IMG/VR virus record: IMGVR_UViG_3300033064_000306
Span: 1 to 64,000 of that record
Source: a virus
Direction: 5' to 3' (one strand)
Length of the DNA: 64,000 nucleotides
In this document: positions 47,434 to 56,677 of the stretch, piece by piece
How the letters are laid out: every line of letters begins with the position of its first letter
Numbering within the stretch: position 1 is the stretch's first letter
Position numbers and translations under genes: made by a program
The notes under the pieces: generated by a model
Databases searched by the model: none
What the model was told of the DNA's origin: nothing
The model's input: the letters and a program-made list of their open reading frames with translations, nothing else

Positions 47434-48063
47434 ATGCAAATACCGGTCGAACCAAATCTCGACGCACCTATCCCAGCGGGGGCCTATCCTCAAAGAGGGG
47501 ATACTTATGAGCAGCGACTTAAGGTTGCTGGGAATACTGCGCTCCTACTAAATGAACTCGGTGTAGAAGACGATATTCCTACAGATGAAGAAATTGCCCA
47601 AGCAAAAGAAATGTTTGAGGCAATTAGACCTGCGGACGACAAAACATCTAAGCCTACTAAAGAAGAAACAAAAGCTCTTAAAAAAACTGGGCTAGCGTTA
47701 ACCCTAGGTGGGTACATTAGTGAGTACGAGAAGCAAGTAGTCGCTGATAAAGTCCAAGTTAGAACAATTGTGGTTAATAGGTTGATGGAAATTAGCCAGA
47801 CGGATGACGACAAAGTGGCTTTAAAGGCCCTCGAGTTGCTTGGAAAAGCGTCGGACCTGTTTACTGAACGTTCTGAAATCACTATTACCCACAAAACTAG
47901 CGATGAACTTAAGGCTGCTATTAAGGAACGCATCAAATTACTTATGGGTCAGCCTATGAAAGACATCCCAAGTGCTACGGAGAAGCGGCTAAACCAGCTA
48001 AACCACAACCAAATGGAAATAATAGACGTTACAGCCCTTGAAAAAATTGAAGATGACGACTAA
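47434..48063 (+). CDS. Terminase small subunit
   Basis: A 209-residue protein directly upstream of and overlapping the large subunit. The central region (about 85-150) is helical, with LTLGGYISEYEKQVVADKVQVRTIVVNRLMEI and DDKVALKALELLGKASDLFTERSEI, the pattern of small terminase subunits that recognise phage DNA and stimulate packaging. The C-terminal part is charged and probably contacts the large subunit. AAGG precedes the ATG. It is the first gene of the late plus-strand operon. Confidence 0.8.
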   Translation: MQIPVEPNLDAPIPAGAYPQRGDTYEQRLKVAGNTALLLNELGVEDDIPTDEEIAQAKEMFEAIRPADDKTSKPTKEETKALKKTGLALTLGGYISEYEKQVVADKVQVRTIVVNRLMEISQTDDDKVALKALELLGKASDLFTERSEITITHKTSDELKAAIKERIKLLMGQPMKDIPSATEKRLNQLNHNQMEIIDVTALEKIEDDD

Positions 48064-49597
48064 GTTAGACGAGCTATCCCCAGAAGAGCTGCAATATCTG
48101 CTTGATAACTTAGATAAACTGCCTCCAGCGCAGCTAAGAGCGCTTGATGTTGAGACTGAAGAGGCAATGGAGGTCAAGGACCGTGAGGATTGTCAAGAAA
48201 ATTTTATGGATTTTGTACATAAAGTGTGGCCCAACTTTATTGATGGCGAACATCATCAAGAAATGGCCGCCGCATTTGAAAGGGTAGCCTGTGGAAAATG
48301 TAAAAGACTTATTATTAATATGCCTCCTCGCCATACTAAGTCAGAATTTGCTTCTTATTTACTCCCAGCGTGGTTTTTGGGTAAGTTTCCTAAGAAGAAA
48401 ATTATTGAGACCGCTCATACAGCGGAGCTTGCGGTTGGCTTTGGACGTAAAGTCCGTAACCTTGTGGATTCCGACGTATATCAGTCTATCTTCCCAGGAG
48501 TTGGACTACAGACTGACTCTAAAGCTGCTGGGCGGTGGGCAACAAACCAGGGGGGAGACTATTTTGCTATCGGTGTGGGAGGTGCGGTCACGGGTAAAGG
48601 TGCGGATATCCTCATTATTGATGATCCTCACTCGGAACAAGAAGCAACCATAGCAGAAAACAACCCCGAGGTGTACGACAAAACGTACGAGTGGTACACA
48701 TCTGGTCCTCGTCAGCGTCTACAGCCAGGCGGGGCAATCATCATAGTTATGACTAGGTGGTCTAAGAAAGATTTGACTGGTCAAGTAGTTAAAGCTGCAG
48801 CCCAAAGGTCGGGTGAACAGTGGGAAGTCATTGAATTTCCAGCAATTTTGCCTGACGGAGCCCCACTTTGGCCTGAGTTCTGGAAACTTGAGGAATTAGA
48901 AGCGCTTCATCAGGAATTGCCTAACGGTAAGTGGATGGCGCAGTACATGCAACAACCAACATCTGATGTCAGTGCGATCATTAAGCGTGAATGGTGGAAA
49001 ATGTGGGAAAACAATGACCCACCCATGTGTGAGTTCACTATTCAGAGCTGGGATACGGCGTTTTTAAAGACACAACGGTCCGACTACTGTGCTTGTACAA
49101 CGTGGGGAGTGTTCTATCAAGATAATGAGCGGGGGGTTATGGTGCCAAACATCATATTGCTCAACTCGTTCAAGCAACGCATGGAGTTTCCAGAGTTAAA
49201 AGCAAAAGCGTTTGAGCACTATAAAGACTGGGAACCAGATGCGCTGATTGTAGAGGCTAAAGCTTCAGGTGCTCCACTAGTGTTTGAGCTTAGGGCGATG
49301 GGCATCCCTGTACAAGAGTATGTGCCATCAAAAGGTAGCGATAAAATTGCCCGTTTGAACGCAGTTGCTGATATATTTGCATCTGGAAGAGTTTGGGTTC
49401 CTAATACACACTGGGCTGACGAGTTAGTTGAGGAAGTTGCATCGTTCCCATCAGGCGAACACGATGACTTAGTGGACTCAATGACTCAAGCTATGTTGCG
49501 GTTTAGGCGGGGTGGCTTTATTAATCTGGATAGCGACGAACCAGATGAGCCGAAGTATTTTAAGTCGTATAGAAACGCAGGGTACTATAACGTATGA
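48053..49597 (+). CDS. Terminase large subunit
   Basis: A 514-residue packaging motor. The start at 48053 (MTTKLDELSPEEL) overlaps the small subunit by 11 nt. The ATPase domain has a Walker A-like PPRHTKS (91-97) and Walker B ILIIDDP (D190, D191), with a catalytic-carboxylate region beyond. The nuclease domain has D334 in IQSWDTAF, E401 in ALIVEAKASG and D471/D472 in GEHDDLVDS. It cuts and translocates DNA into the prohead. It overlaps the next gene by ATGA. Confidence 0.95.
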   Translation: MTTKLDELSPEELQYLLDNLDKLPPAQLRALDVETEEAMEVKDREDCQENFMDFVHKVWPNFIDGEHHQEMAAAFERVACGKCKRLIINMPPRHTKSEFASYLLPAWFLGKFPKKKIIETAHTAELAVGFGRKVRNLVDSDVYQSIFPGVGLQTDSKAAGRWATNQGGDYFAIGVGGAVTGKGADILIIDDPHSEQEATIAENNPEVYDKTYEWYTSGPRQRLQPGGAIIIVMTRWSKKDLTGQVVKAAAQRSGEQWEVIEFPAILPDGAPLWPEFWKLEELEALHQELPNGKWMAQYMQQPTSDVSAIIKREWWKMWENNDPPMCEFTIQSWDTAFLKTQRSDYCACTTWGVFYQDNERGVMVPNIILLNSFKQRMEFPELKAKAFEHYKDWEPDALIVEAKASGAPLVFELRAMGIPVQEYVPSKGSDKIARLNAVADIFASGRVWVPNTHWADELVEEVASFPSGEHDDLVDSMTQAMLRFRRGGFINLDSDEPDEPKYFKSYRNAGYYNV

Positions 49598-49857
49598 CAA
49601 CACAAAAGTTCATGGGTCGAAACCAAATGCTAAAAAGGCTTGCTGCGCAAGTTGGCAGTGAGGACATGGCCGTTGAGATACTCAAGAACCGAGGACACCT
49701 AAAAGCAGATGGTAAAACGTTTACAGCAAAAGGATCAGCACGTAATGCTATGACTGCTGAAGAACGTGCTATAGATAGAGCAACAAAAATTTCGGGTAAA
49801 AGCGCAGCTGCGTATAAGTACAACCCAAAAACAAATAGGGCAACACTTAGGAAATAA
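49594..49857 (+). CDS. Small basic protein between terminase and portal
   Basis: An 87-residue basic protein (RNQMLKRLAAQVGSEDMAVEILKNRGHL, TAEERAIDRATKISG), overlapping the terminase stop by ATGA and ending 2 nt before the portal start. Helical N-terminal half, basic C-terminal half. No known family; a packaging accessory is possible by position. Confidence 0.65.
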   Translation: MTTQKFMGRNQMLKRLAAQVGSEDMAVEILKNRGHLKADGKTFTAKGSARNAMTAEERAIDRATKISGKSAAAYKYNPKTNRATLRK

Positions 49858-49859
49858 TT

Positions 49860-52361
49860 ATGGCTATAGAAAAAGGTTTGTACGCAGCTCCACTCGGAAT
49901 GGAAGAGGCGGCACTTGATGAATCACCACTCGAGATTACTATTGAGGATCCAGAGGCGGTAGAGATTGGTATTGATGGCAAACCAATTTTGCGGATTGAA
50001 GAAACAGAAGATGATGAAGAAGGGTTTGACGACAACCTAGCCGAGTACATTTCTAAAGGCGAGTTGACCGAGTTAGCGGGCGACTTAATGGGTGAGTACG
50101 ACGAAGATGTCAGCTCACGCAAGGATTGGATACAGACATACGTCGATGGCTTGCAGCTGTTGGGTATGAAGATTGAAGAGCGCATGGAGCCTTGGCCTGG
50201 CGCATGCGGTGTGTACCACCCCATACTAAGTGAGACACTAGTTAAGTTCCAAGCTGAGACCATCATGGAGATATTCCCTGCTGCTGGTCCAGTTAAGACA
50301 CAGATTATTGGTAAAGAAACACCAGAGAAAAAACAAGCGGCGGCTCGTGTTCAAGATGATATGAACTATCAGTTGACTGATGTGATGCAAGAGTACAGAC
50401 CAGAAACAGAACGGATGCTCTGGGGCTTGGGACTTTCAGGTAATGCGTTTAAGAAGGTGTACTACGACCCAAGTTTAGAGCGTCAAGTAAGTATGTTTGT
50501 ACCCTCTGAAGATTTGGTTGTGCCTTATGGTGCTTCAGACTTACAGTCATCTCCACGTGTAACACACGTCATGCGCAAAACTCCTAACGAAGTACGTAAA
50601 TTACAAGTTGCTGGTTTTTGGGTAGATGAGGAGTTAGGTGACCCATCAGATGCACTTGATGAAATAGAAAAGAAAATTGCTGAGAAGTTAGGCTTTAGAG
50701 CTAGCACTGATGATCGTTATAAAATTCTTGAGATGCAGGTGGACTTAGACTTACCTGGATATGAGGATGCAGATGAGGATGGCGAGCCGACAGGCGTTGC
50801 ACTTCCGTACATTGTGACTATCGAGAAAGGAACTCAAACAGTTCTGGCTATTCGCCGCAACTGGAGACCTGAAGATGAAAAGAAAAAGAAACGCAACCAC
50901 TTTGTACATTACGGTTATATTCCTGGTTTTGGTTTTTATTGCTTTGGCCTCATACATCTTATTGGGGCTTTTGCTAAGAGTGGTACATCCATACTTAGAC
51001 AGCTCGTTGATGCAGGATCACTCTCGAATCTGCCAGGTGGCTTTAAGACCCGTGGACTGCGCACCAAAGGTGATGACACCCCAATAGCTCCAGGTGAGTT
51101 CCGTGATGTTGACGTACCTAGTGGTACGATGCGGGACAATATTATGCCGTTGCCATACAAAGAACCTTCAATGGTTTTGGCTGGCTTATTAGATAAGATT
51201 ATTGAAGAGGGACGCCGTTTTGCTTCAGCTGCTGATCTACAGATCAGTGACATGAGTGCACAGGCACCAGTAGGAACAACATTAGCAATTCTGGAGCGTA
51301 CGCTCAAAGTGATGTCCGCTGTACAAGCCCGCATCCACTATTCGTTGAAAGAGGAGCTTCGGTTACTCCGAGACATTATCCGTGACTACACTCCAGAATC
51401 CTATGACTATGAACCAGTTGAAGGTACACCACGAGCTAAAAAAAGCGACTACGATAACATTGATGTCATCCCGGTTTCAGATCCGAATGCGGCGACGATG
51501 GCGCAAAAGATTGTCCAGTACCAAGCGGTTCTTCAATTGGCCCAAGGCGCCCCACAACTATATAACCTCCCTCTCTTACATAGACAGATGCTCGATGTAC
51601 TGGGGATTAAGAATGCGCAGAAATTGGTCAAGCTACCGGAGGACCAGAAGCCGAGGGACCCCATTACAGAAAACCAAGACATTCTGATGATGAAACCAGT
51701 AAAGGCTTTCTTGTATCAAGATCACCAAGCACATATCACCGTACATATGGCTGCTATGCACGATCCAAAAATCATGCAGATAATTGGGCAAAACCCACAA
51801 GCACAAATAATGCAAGGCGCAATGGTGGCCCACATTAGTGAACACGTAGCTTACGAGTATCGCAAGCAAATGGAAATGACTATGGGTCTAGAGCTTCCGT
51901 TCCATCCAGATGAGCAAGACGAGGATGAGCGTGAGATTCCAGAAGCAATGGAAGTTCAGATATCTCAGTTAGCCGCTAAAGCTTCTCAACAGTTGTTACA
52001 ACGGGACACTCAAGAAATGCAAGCTCAGCAAGCTCAGCAAGCGCAACAAGATCCAATTATTCAAATGCAACAACAAGAACTTCAAATTAAACAGCAAGAA
52101 GTTGCAATTAAAGAGAAAAAACTTATTGCGGATTCAGCAGCTAAAGCCGATCAACTTCAGATTGAGCGTGATCGAATTGAGTCACAAGAGAAGATTGCAG
52201 GTATGAATGCAGTAATTAAGACCTCTGTAGACGACAAGAATCGCCGTTCAAAAGAGGAAGAAGCTGGAGCCAGAATGGGTATTGACTTAGCCAAAACTAA
52301 GGAACAATTCAGAATGCAACAGGAACAAGCTCGTAAATCAACCCCAAAAGGTGAAGAATGA
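49860..52361 (+). CDS. Portal protein
   Basis: An 833-residue protein that would form the dodecameric ring at the capsid vertex. It is encoded after the terminase genes and before the scaffold. The sequence has the usual portal features: an acidic start, FQAETIMEIFPAAGPVKTQIIG, a stem-like helical part (AQAPVGTTLAILERTLKVMSAVQARIHYS, near 460-490) and a long Gln/Ala-rich helical C-terminus (about 690-830) suggestive of a barrel inside the capsid, as in P22-like portals. The length is at the upper end for podoviruses. It overlaps the next gene by ATGA. Confidence 0.85.
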   Translation: MAIEKGLYAAPLGMEEAALDESPLEITIEDPEAVEIGIDGKPILRIEETEDDEEGFDDNLAEYISKGELTELAGDLMGEYDEDVSSRKDWIQTYVDGLQLLGMKIEERMEPWPGACGVYHPILSETLVKFQAETIMEIFPAAGPVKTQIIGKETPEKKQAAARVQDDMNYQLTDVMQEYRPETERMLWGLGLSGNAFKKVYYDPSLERQVSMFVPSEDLVVPYGASDLQSSPRVTHVMRKTPNEVRKLQVAGFWVDEELGDPSDALDEIEKKIAEKLGFRASTDDRYKILEMQVDLDLPGYEDADEDGEPTGVALPYIVTIEKGTQTVLAIRRNWRPEDEKKKKRNHFVHYGYIPGFGFYCFGLIHLIGAFAKSGTSILRQLVDAGSLSNLPGGFKTRGLRTKGDDTPIAPGEFRDVDVPSGTMRDNIMPLPYKEPSMVLAGLLDKIIEEGRRFASAADLQISDMSAQAPVGTTLAILERTLKVMSAVQARIHYSLKEELRLLRDIIRDYTPESYDYEPVEGTPRAKKSDYDNIDVIPVSDPNAATMAQKIVQYQAVLQLAQGAPQLYNLPLLHRQMLDVLGIKNAQKLVKLPEDQKPRDPITENQDILMMKPVKAFLYQDHQAHITVHMAAMHDPKIMQIIGQNPQAQIMQGAMVAHISEHVAYEYRKQMEMTMGLELPFHPDEQDEDEREIPEAMEVQISQLAAKASQQLLQRDTQEMQAQQAQQAQQDPIIQMQQQELQIKQQEVAIKEKKLIADSAAKADQLQIERDRIESQEKIAGMNAVIKTSVDDKNRRSKEEEAGARMGIDLAKTKEQFRMQQEQARKSTPKGEE

Positions 52362-52552
52362 TAGGTAGGTACCTTGAAGTGCTAGACCAAAAACTAGCAG
52401 CTCATGTAAAAAGTCTAGAAGAAAGTTTGGGTACAGGCGCAGCCAAAGACTACGCTGAGTACCAAAATATGTGCGGGAAGATTAGAGGTCTTCTCACTGC
52501 ACAGATAGAGCTAAGTGACCTCAAAAAGAACCTGGAGAACTCGGATGAGTGA
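52358..52552 (+). CDS. Small helical protein after portal
   Basis: A 64-residue protein (YLEVLDQKLAAHVKSLEESLG, CGKIRGLLTAQIELSDLKKNLE), nearly all helix and probably a coiled coil. It overlaps the portal by ATGA and the GroES-like gene by 8 nt. Function unknown; proteins of this size and position occur in many related phages. Confidence 0.65.
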   Translation: MIGRYLEVLDQKLAAHVKSLEESLGTGAAKDYAEYQNMCGKIRGLLTAQIELSDLKKNLENSDE

Positions 52553-52961
52553 AATACTAATTGGATCAAACCCAAATAGTCCACAAATAGTAGGTAGTTA
52601 TCAATACACAGCATTAGACGAAGATAAAGCTAAACAACTCCCACAACCATCAGGCTATCGCATCCTCTGCGCTATTCCAGAAGTTGATGAAGAGTATGAA
52701 AGTGGAATCCTCAAAGCAGACGCAACCATTAACTATGAAGAAAAGCTGGCAACAGTGCTATTTGTAGTAGATGTGGGCCCAGACTGCTATAAAGATCCGG
52801 CTCGCTTTCCTACGGGAGCATGGTGTAAAGAAGGTGACTTCGTTATTGTCAGACCAAATGCTGGCACACGACTGTTAATTCATGGTCGTGAATTCCGAAT
52901 GATCAACGATGACTCAGTGGAGGCCGTAGTTCAGGACCCACGTGGCATCAAACGTGCTTAA
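52545..52961 (+). CDS. GroES-like co-chaperonin
   Basis: A 138-residue protein; the start at 52545 (MSEILIGSNPNSP) overlaps the previous gene by 8 nt. The core has the GroES beta-barrel order: GYRILCAIPEVDEEYESGI (with the mobile-loop region after it), ATVLFVVDVGPDCY, WCKEGDFVIVRPNAGTRLLIHGREF and INDDSVEAVV, matching the conserved VKxGDxV, G-x5-G and DD-x-hydrophobic elements. Phage GroES analogues such as T4 gp31 help the host GroEL fold capsid protein, and this gene lies between portal and scaffold. The function is well supported but unproven. Confidence 0.8.
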   Translation: MSEILIGSNPNSPQIVGSYQYTALDEDKAKQLPQPSGYRILCAIPEVDEEYESGILKADATINYEEKLATVLFVVDVGPDCYKDPARFPTGAWCKEGDFVIVRPNAGTRLLIHGREFRMINDDSVEAVVQDPRGIKRA

Positions 52962-52971
52962 GGAGCTATAA

Positions 52972-53946
52972 ATGGATAAAAACGAATTTAAATTCCCTGA
53001 TGAACAAGATGAAGTAAAAGATCAGGGTAAACCCTTAGAAAATGAAGTAGAAATTGTTATTGAGGATGATACCCCCGAAGCGGACCGGAATGTCAAACCG
53101 ATGCCCGAGGATAAGGTAAAAGAACTCGAAGCTGCTACTGATGAGGATGAAGAAAACCTTCCTCATAAGTCCCAAAAAGAACGTTTACAGCAATACAAGA
53201 AGGTTTGGAACGATGAACGCAGGCGTGCTGATGAGGCTGATAAAGAACGCCAAGCTGCCCTTGATCTAGCCCGTAAAGTAATCGATGAGAATAAAACCCT
53301 CAAAGAAAAATACAGTGCTGGTGAAAAAACTTATATTGAAACTGCGCAAGCTCAGGCTGATACGGAAGTTGCTATGGCTAAGCGTTCTTATAAAGAAGCG
53401 CTTGAGACCGGTGACGCAGACCGTATAGTTGAAGCCCAAGCTGCAATGAATGAAGCACAGTTTAAAGTACAACAAACAAAAAATTTCCGTCCAAGTACTT
53501 TACAAAACAATGAAAATGAAGTACAACTACAACAAGTTGAGCAACAAAAACCACGAGTTGAGGCCAAAACCCAAGAGTGGTTAGATGTAAATCCTTGGTA
53601 TGGAGCCAAAAAAGCCATGTCAAATTTTGCAGTTGGTGTTCATGAAGAGTTAATTGATGAGTACGGCGCCACAATCGTTGGTACTGATCAGTATTTCAAG
53701 CGCATTGATCAAACCATGCGCAAAAAGTTTCCAGAATATTTTGATATTCAGGAAGATAGTAATGAGGCTGAACCTAAAGAGAATCAAACCTCTCAGAAGA
53801 CTAAGCTTAGCACGGTAGTAGCTCCGGCAACACGCTCAACGTCCTCCAAACAGGTACGTTTAAAAGCAACGCAGATGGCCTTGATCAAAAAACTAGGCAT
53901 CACACCAGAGCAGTATTCCCGTGAATTTTTAAAGATGGAGGTTTAA
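52972..53946 (+). CDS. Scaffolding protein
   Basis: A 324-residue very acidic and helical protein (EVKDQGKPLENEVEIVIEDD, KSQKERLQQYKKVWNDERRRADEADKERQ), with a coiled-coil middle (about 65-150), a Gln-rich segment and a basic C-terminal end (KQVRLKATQMALIKKLG) likely to bind the capsid shell. Position between portal and capsid genes and this composition are typical of scaffolding proteins, which guide prohead assembly and then leave. AAGGAG lies upstream. Confidence 0.8.
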   Translation: MDKNEFKFPDEQDEVKDQGKPLENEVEIVIEDDTPEADRNVKPMPEDKVKELEAATDEDEENLPHKSQKERLQQYKKVWNDERRRADEADKERQAALDLARKVIDENKTLKEKYSAGEKTYIETAQAQADTEVAMAKRSYKEALETGDADRIVEAQAAMNEAQFKVQQTKNFRPSTLQNNENEVQLQQVEQQKPRVEAKTQEWLDVNPWYGAKKAMSNFAVGVHEELIDEYGATIVGTDQYFKRIDQTMRKKFPEYFDIQEDSNEAEPKENQTSQKTKLSTVVAPATRSTSSKQVRLKATQMALIKKLGITPEQYSREFLKMEV

Positions 53947-53947
53947 A

Positions 53948-54397
53948 ATGGCTGCAAATAGATTAACCCGTGAATTAGACACTCGTATGACTTTTGAGCG
54001 CCCTACCAAATGGTCGCAACCTGAGTTATTACCTGAACCAGATAAACAACCTGGTTATGCCTATCGCTGGGTACGTGTAGCCACTCTTAATTCGGCTGAC
54101 CCCCGCAATCTCTCTGCCAAACTCAGAGAAGGTTGGGAAGCAGTTTGTATTGAGGAACAACCAAAGTTTCAAATGTTAGTCGATCCTCAAAGTCGTTATA
54201 AAGACAACATTGAGATCGGCGGATTGCTTCTCTGCAAAACCCCTATTGAGTTTGTTGAACAACGCAATAAACACTATTCGGATCAAACCCGTGCTCAAAC
54301 AGAGGCTGTAGATAACAATTTAATGAGCCAAAGCGACCCAAGGATGCCTCTTTTTAAAGAGAACAAGTCCTCGACAAGTTTTGGTAAAGGTAATTAA
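53948..54397 (+). CDS. Conserved head-region protein
   Basis: A 149-residue protein with an N-terminal TRELDTRMTFERPTKWSQPELL and a compact middle (YAYRWVRVATLNSADPRNLSAKLREGWEAV) ending in a polar tail. I recognise it as conserved beside capsid genes in short-tailed environmental phages. It might be a minor head or head-completion protein; no motif shows more. It starts 1 nt after the scaffold stop. Confidence 0.7.
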   Translation: MAANRLTRELDTRMTFERPTKWSQPELLPEPDKQPGYAYRWVRVATLNSADPRNLSAKLREGWEAVCIEEQPKFQMLVDPQSRYKDNIEIGGLLLCKTPIEFVEQRNKHYSDQTRAQTEAVDNNLMSQSDPRMPLFKENKSSTSFGKGN

Positions 54398-54419
54398 TTT
54401 TAAATTTTAGGAGAATTAA

Positions 54420-55046
54420 ATGGCTTATCCAACCGTTTCTGCTCCCTATGGTCTAGAAGCGATTAACCGTGTTGACTTTATGCCCTATGCTGGGGCTACA
54501 CGTCAACTACCGATTGCTAGTACTTATAATACTGCAATCTTTAACGGCGACATCGTTATGGTCAAGGGTGGTAACATCATCAAGTCAACTGTAACTGTTG
54601 ACTCTACAACTGACAACACAGCGAACCTCACTTATGGTGTATTTGTTGGTGTTCAGTACGTTAATACACAACAACAAACTGTTCAAGCTCAGTATTACCC
54701 CGGTAATGCTTCAGCAACTTCAGCAGTAGCTTATGTAATTGACGATTCACAAGCAGCATTTAAAGTAGCTGTTACTTTCTCTGGTAATACTACTGTAACT
54801 ACTGCTAACGCTTCTGTTGTTGGTACAAACTTGCAAATTCGCCAAGGCACTGGTTCCACTACTACAGGTAATTCCGGTTTATCCGTTGTTGTTCCTGTAT
54901 CAGGTACCGGTAACGCAGCAACATTGCCTGTTCGTGTAGTAGCAGTTATTCCAGAAACAGCATCGGGTAACAACGCTTATGTTGAAGTCGTTGTTAAATT
55001 GAACAACCCACAAATTCTGTTGGCTGCTGCCCAGAATTATCTATAA
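54420..55046 (+). CDS. Probable capsid decoration/head structural protein
   Basis: A 208-residue beta-rich protein (YGLEAINRVDFMPYAGATRQLP, NGDIVMVKGGNIIKS, LTYGVFVGVQYVN) with many Thr and Asn residues, typical of virion proteins. It lies directly before the major capsid gene with AGGAGAATTAA as its ribosome binding site. A decoration or accessory capsid role is inferred from position and composition. Confidence 0.7.
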   Translation: MAYPTVSAPYGLEAINRVDFMPYAGATRQLPIASTYNTAIFNGDIVMVKGGNIIKSTVTVDSTTDNTANLTYGVFVGVQYVNTQQQTVQAQYYPGNASATSAVAYVIDDSQAAFKVAVTFSGNTTVTTANASVVGTNLQIRQGTGSTTTGNSGLSVVVPVSGTGNAATLPVRVVAVIPETASGNNAYVEVVVKLNNPQILLAAAQNYL

Positions 55047-55058
55047 GGAGCTACTTAA

Positions 55059-55967
55059 ATGGCTATTTCTCGTGCACAGCTCCTAAAAGAGCTTTTACCC
55101 GGTTTGAACGCATTGTTTGGTCTTGAGTATGCTCGCTATGGCGAACAACACAAAGAGATCTACGAAACAGAAACTTCTGAGCGTTCTTTTGAAGAAGAAA
55201 CAAAGTTGTCAGGTTTTTCTGCTGCTCCTGTTAAAAACGAAGGCTCTGCCATCGCTTACGACAATGCGCAAGAAGCATGGACAGCTCGCTACAACCACGA
55301 AACCATTGCTTTGGGCTTCAGTTTGACTGAAGAAGCTATTGAAGATAACTTGTATGACTCGTTATCCGCTCGTTATACCAAAGGTTTGGCTCGTGCTATG
55401 GCTTATACCAAACAGGTTAAAGCTGCTGCTGTATTAAACAATGGTTTCACAGCTGGTTACAACGGCGGTGATGGTGTTCCTTTGTTCTCTGCGTCACACC
55501 CATTGGTATCTGGTGGTACAAACAGCAACGTTCCATCTACTCCTGCTGACTTGAATGAGACTTCTTTAGAAGCCGCTGTAATTCAAATCGCTGCTTGGAC
55601 TGATGAACGTGGTTTGTTAATTGCTGCTAAACCTAAGAAGTTGGTTGTTCCTCCTGCATTACAGTTCGTGTCAACTCGTTTGCTTGAAACTGAATTGCGT
55701 ATTGGTACAAACGACAATGATATCAACGCTATCAAGAACAACGGTTCTATTCCAGAAGGTTACACAGTTAACAACTTCTTGACTGATACCAATGCTTGGT
55801 TCCTGACTACTGATGTCCCAAATGGTATGAAGTATTTTATTCGTACTCCTTTGAGCAACAGCATGGACGGCGATTTTGATACTGGTAATGTTCGTTACAA
55901 GTCTCGTGAGCGTTATTCTTTTGGTTTTTCTGATCCACTCGGAATGTTTGGTTCAGCAGGCGCTTAA
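55059..55967 (+). CDS. Major capsid protein
   Basis: A 302-residue protein with the features of an HK97-fold capsid subunit related to the Mu gpT-like group: RSFEEETKLSGFSAAPVKNEG, YNHETIALGFSLTEEAIEDN (E-loop and spine-helix region), VPLFSASHPL, KPKKLVVPPALQFVSTRLLE and a C-terminal SRERYSFGFSDPLGMFG. The strong ribosome binding site (AAGGAGCT), regular codon choice (GCT, GGT, AAC) and a terminator directly after it suggest high expression. No enzymatic residues are expected. Confidence 0.9.
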   Translation: MAISRAQLLKELLPGLNALFGLEYARYGEQHKEIYETETSERSFEEETKLSGFSAAPVKNEGSAIAYDNAQEAWTARYNHETIALGFSLTEEAIEDNLYDSLSARYTKGLARAMAYTKQVKAAAVLNNGFTAGYNGGDGVPLFSASHPLVSGGTNSNVPSTPADLNETSLEAAVIQIAAWTDERGLLIAAKPKKLVVPPALQFVSTRLLETELRIGTNDNDINAIKNNGSIPEGYTVNNFLTDTNAWFLTTDVPNGMKYFIRTPLSNSMDGDFDTGNVRYKSRERYSFGFSDPLGMFGSAGA

Positions 55968-55990
55968 TAAGCACCTACGCAGTACTAAAA

Positions 55991-56017
55991 CCTCGCCCAA
56001 AAAGCGGGGTTTTTTTT
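55991..56017 (+). terminator. Intrinsic terminator after major capsid gene
   Basis: CCTCGC pairs with GCGGGG (one T-G wobble) around a 7-nt loop, followed by TTTTTTTT. It lies 24 nt after the capsid stop and would adjust expression of capsid relative to downstream genes. Confidence 0.85.
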
Positions 56018-56027
56018 ATAAAAATCT

Positions 56028-56055
56028 TTGCACAAATAAGAAAATGTAGTAATAT
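56028..56055 (+). promoter_or_regulatory. Possible sigma70 promoter
   Basis: TTGCAC (56028-56033) and TAATAT (56050-56055) are separated by 16 nt on the plus strand, just past the capsid terminator. It could restart transcription of the 56-64 kb genes. Confidence 0.45.
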
Positions 56056-56063
56056 TCAATAAA

Positions 56064-56094
56064 CCGGGAAAACCGGCCATCTAGACTGTCCCGG
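56064..56094 (+). ncRNA. Structured leader after capsid terminator
   Basis: CCGGGA (56064-56069) pairs with TCCCGG (56089-56094); a smaller alternative hairpin CCGG-GAAAA-CCGG is inside. The leader runs from the possible promoter to the gene at 56146, about 90 nt with no reading frame. It may be a cis-regulatory element or an RNA-processing stem. Weakly supported. Confidence 0.35.
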
Positions 56095-56145
56095 CAGACG
56101 CATACACGACTATTTGGCTTATCTTTGTATGAAGGACAATTCGTT

Positions 56146-56655
56146 ATGACTTTAGCTACTACTTCGTCTCTATGGCGTTCAACAGGTGGCGATTCAACTC
56201 GCACCGCTTATGCTGGTTCGATGGAAATGATCGCCCAGTTTTTTATTGCTAACACATCATCCACAACTGCAAACGTAACAGTTTCATCTACTAACAACGC
56301 TGCCGTTATTTTGCCAGCTAACACGGTTGTTCTACGTGTCACTATTAGTACTGGTTCAACTGGTGCAAACTCAACAGCTAACATAGGGTTTACCCCAATT
56401 ACTGGTGGCGCCCCCGGACAAGCAATTGCTTTAGGCACTAACGTTCCTGCTGCTTTTACAAACGCTGCTAACGTAGTTGCTCGCACAACTATTAACGTAG
56501 GTGGTACAGGCGGCGGTGCTTCTTTAGGCAACGTAGCTAATGCAACTAATTTAATTATTGTTACTTCTGCTATTGGCGGCGCTGGTGCTATTGGTGGACC
56601 TGTAACGGGTTTAATTAGCTATTACGTAGCCGACAATGGTCAGCAAAACGTTTAA
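56146..56655 (+). CDS. Thr/Asn-rich virion-like protein
   Basis: A 169-residue protein; the start at 56146 (MTLATTSSLWRSTGG) has GAAGGAC upstream, whereas an upstream TTG frame does not. It is beta-rich with many Asn-Thr-Ala segments (TANVTVSSTNNAAVILPANTVVLRVTIS), and GGTGGGASLGNVANATNLI. The composition matches virion surface proteins of this phage. It may decorate capsid or tail. No family is recognised. Confidence 0.65.
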   Translation: MTLATTSSLWRSTGGDSTRTAYAGSMEMIAQFFIANTSSTTANVTVSSTNNAAVILPANTVVLRVTISTGSTGANSTANIGFTPITGGAPGQAIALGTNVPAAFTNAANVVARTTINVGGTGGGASLGNVANATNLIIVTSAIGGAGAIGGPVTGLISYYVADNGQQNV

Positions 56656-56663
56656 TTAATCTA

Positions 56664-56677
56664 GGGGGTTCGCCCCC
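56664..56677 (+). terminator. Weak stem-loop with TTCG loop
   Basis: GGGGG-TTCG-CCCCC, a very stable short hairpin, is followed by ATTTAAATCTTT rather than a strict T-run. It could be a weak terminator or an mRNA-stabilising stem between the two virion-like genes. Confidence 0.5.
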
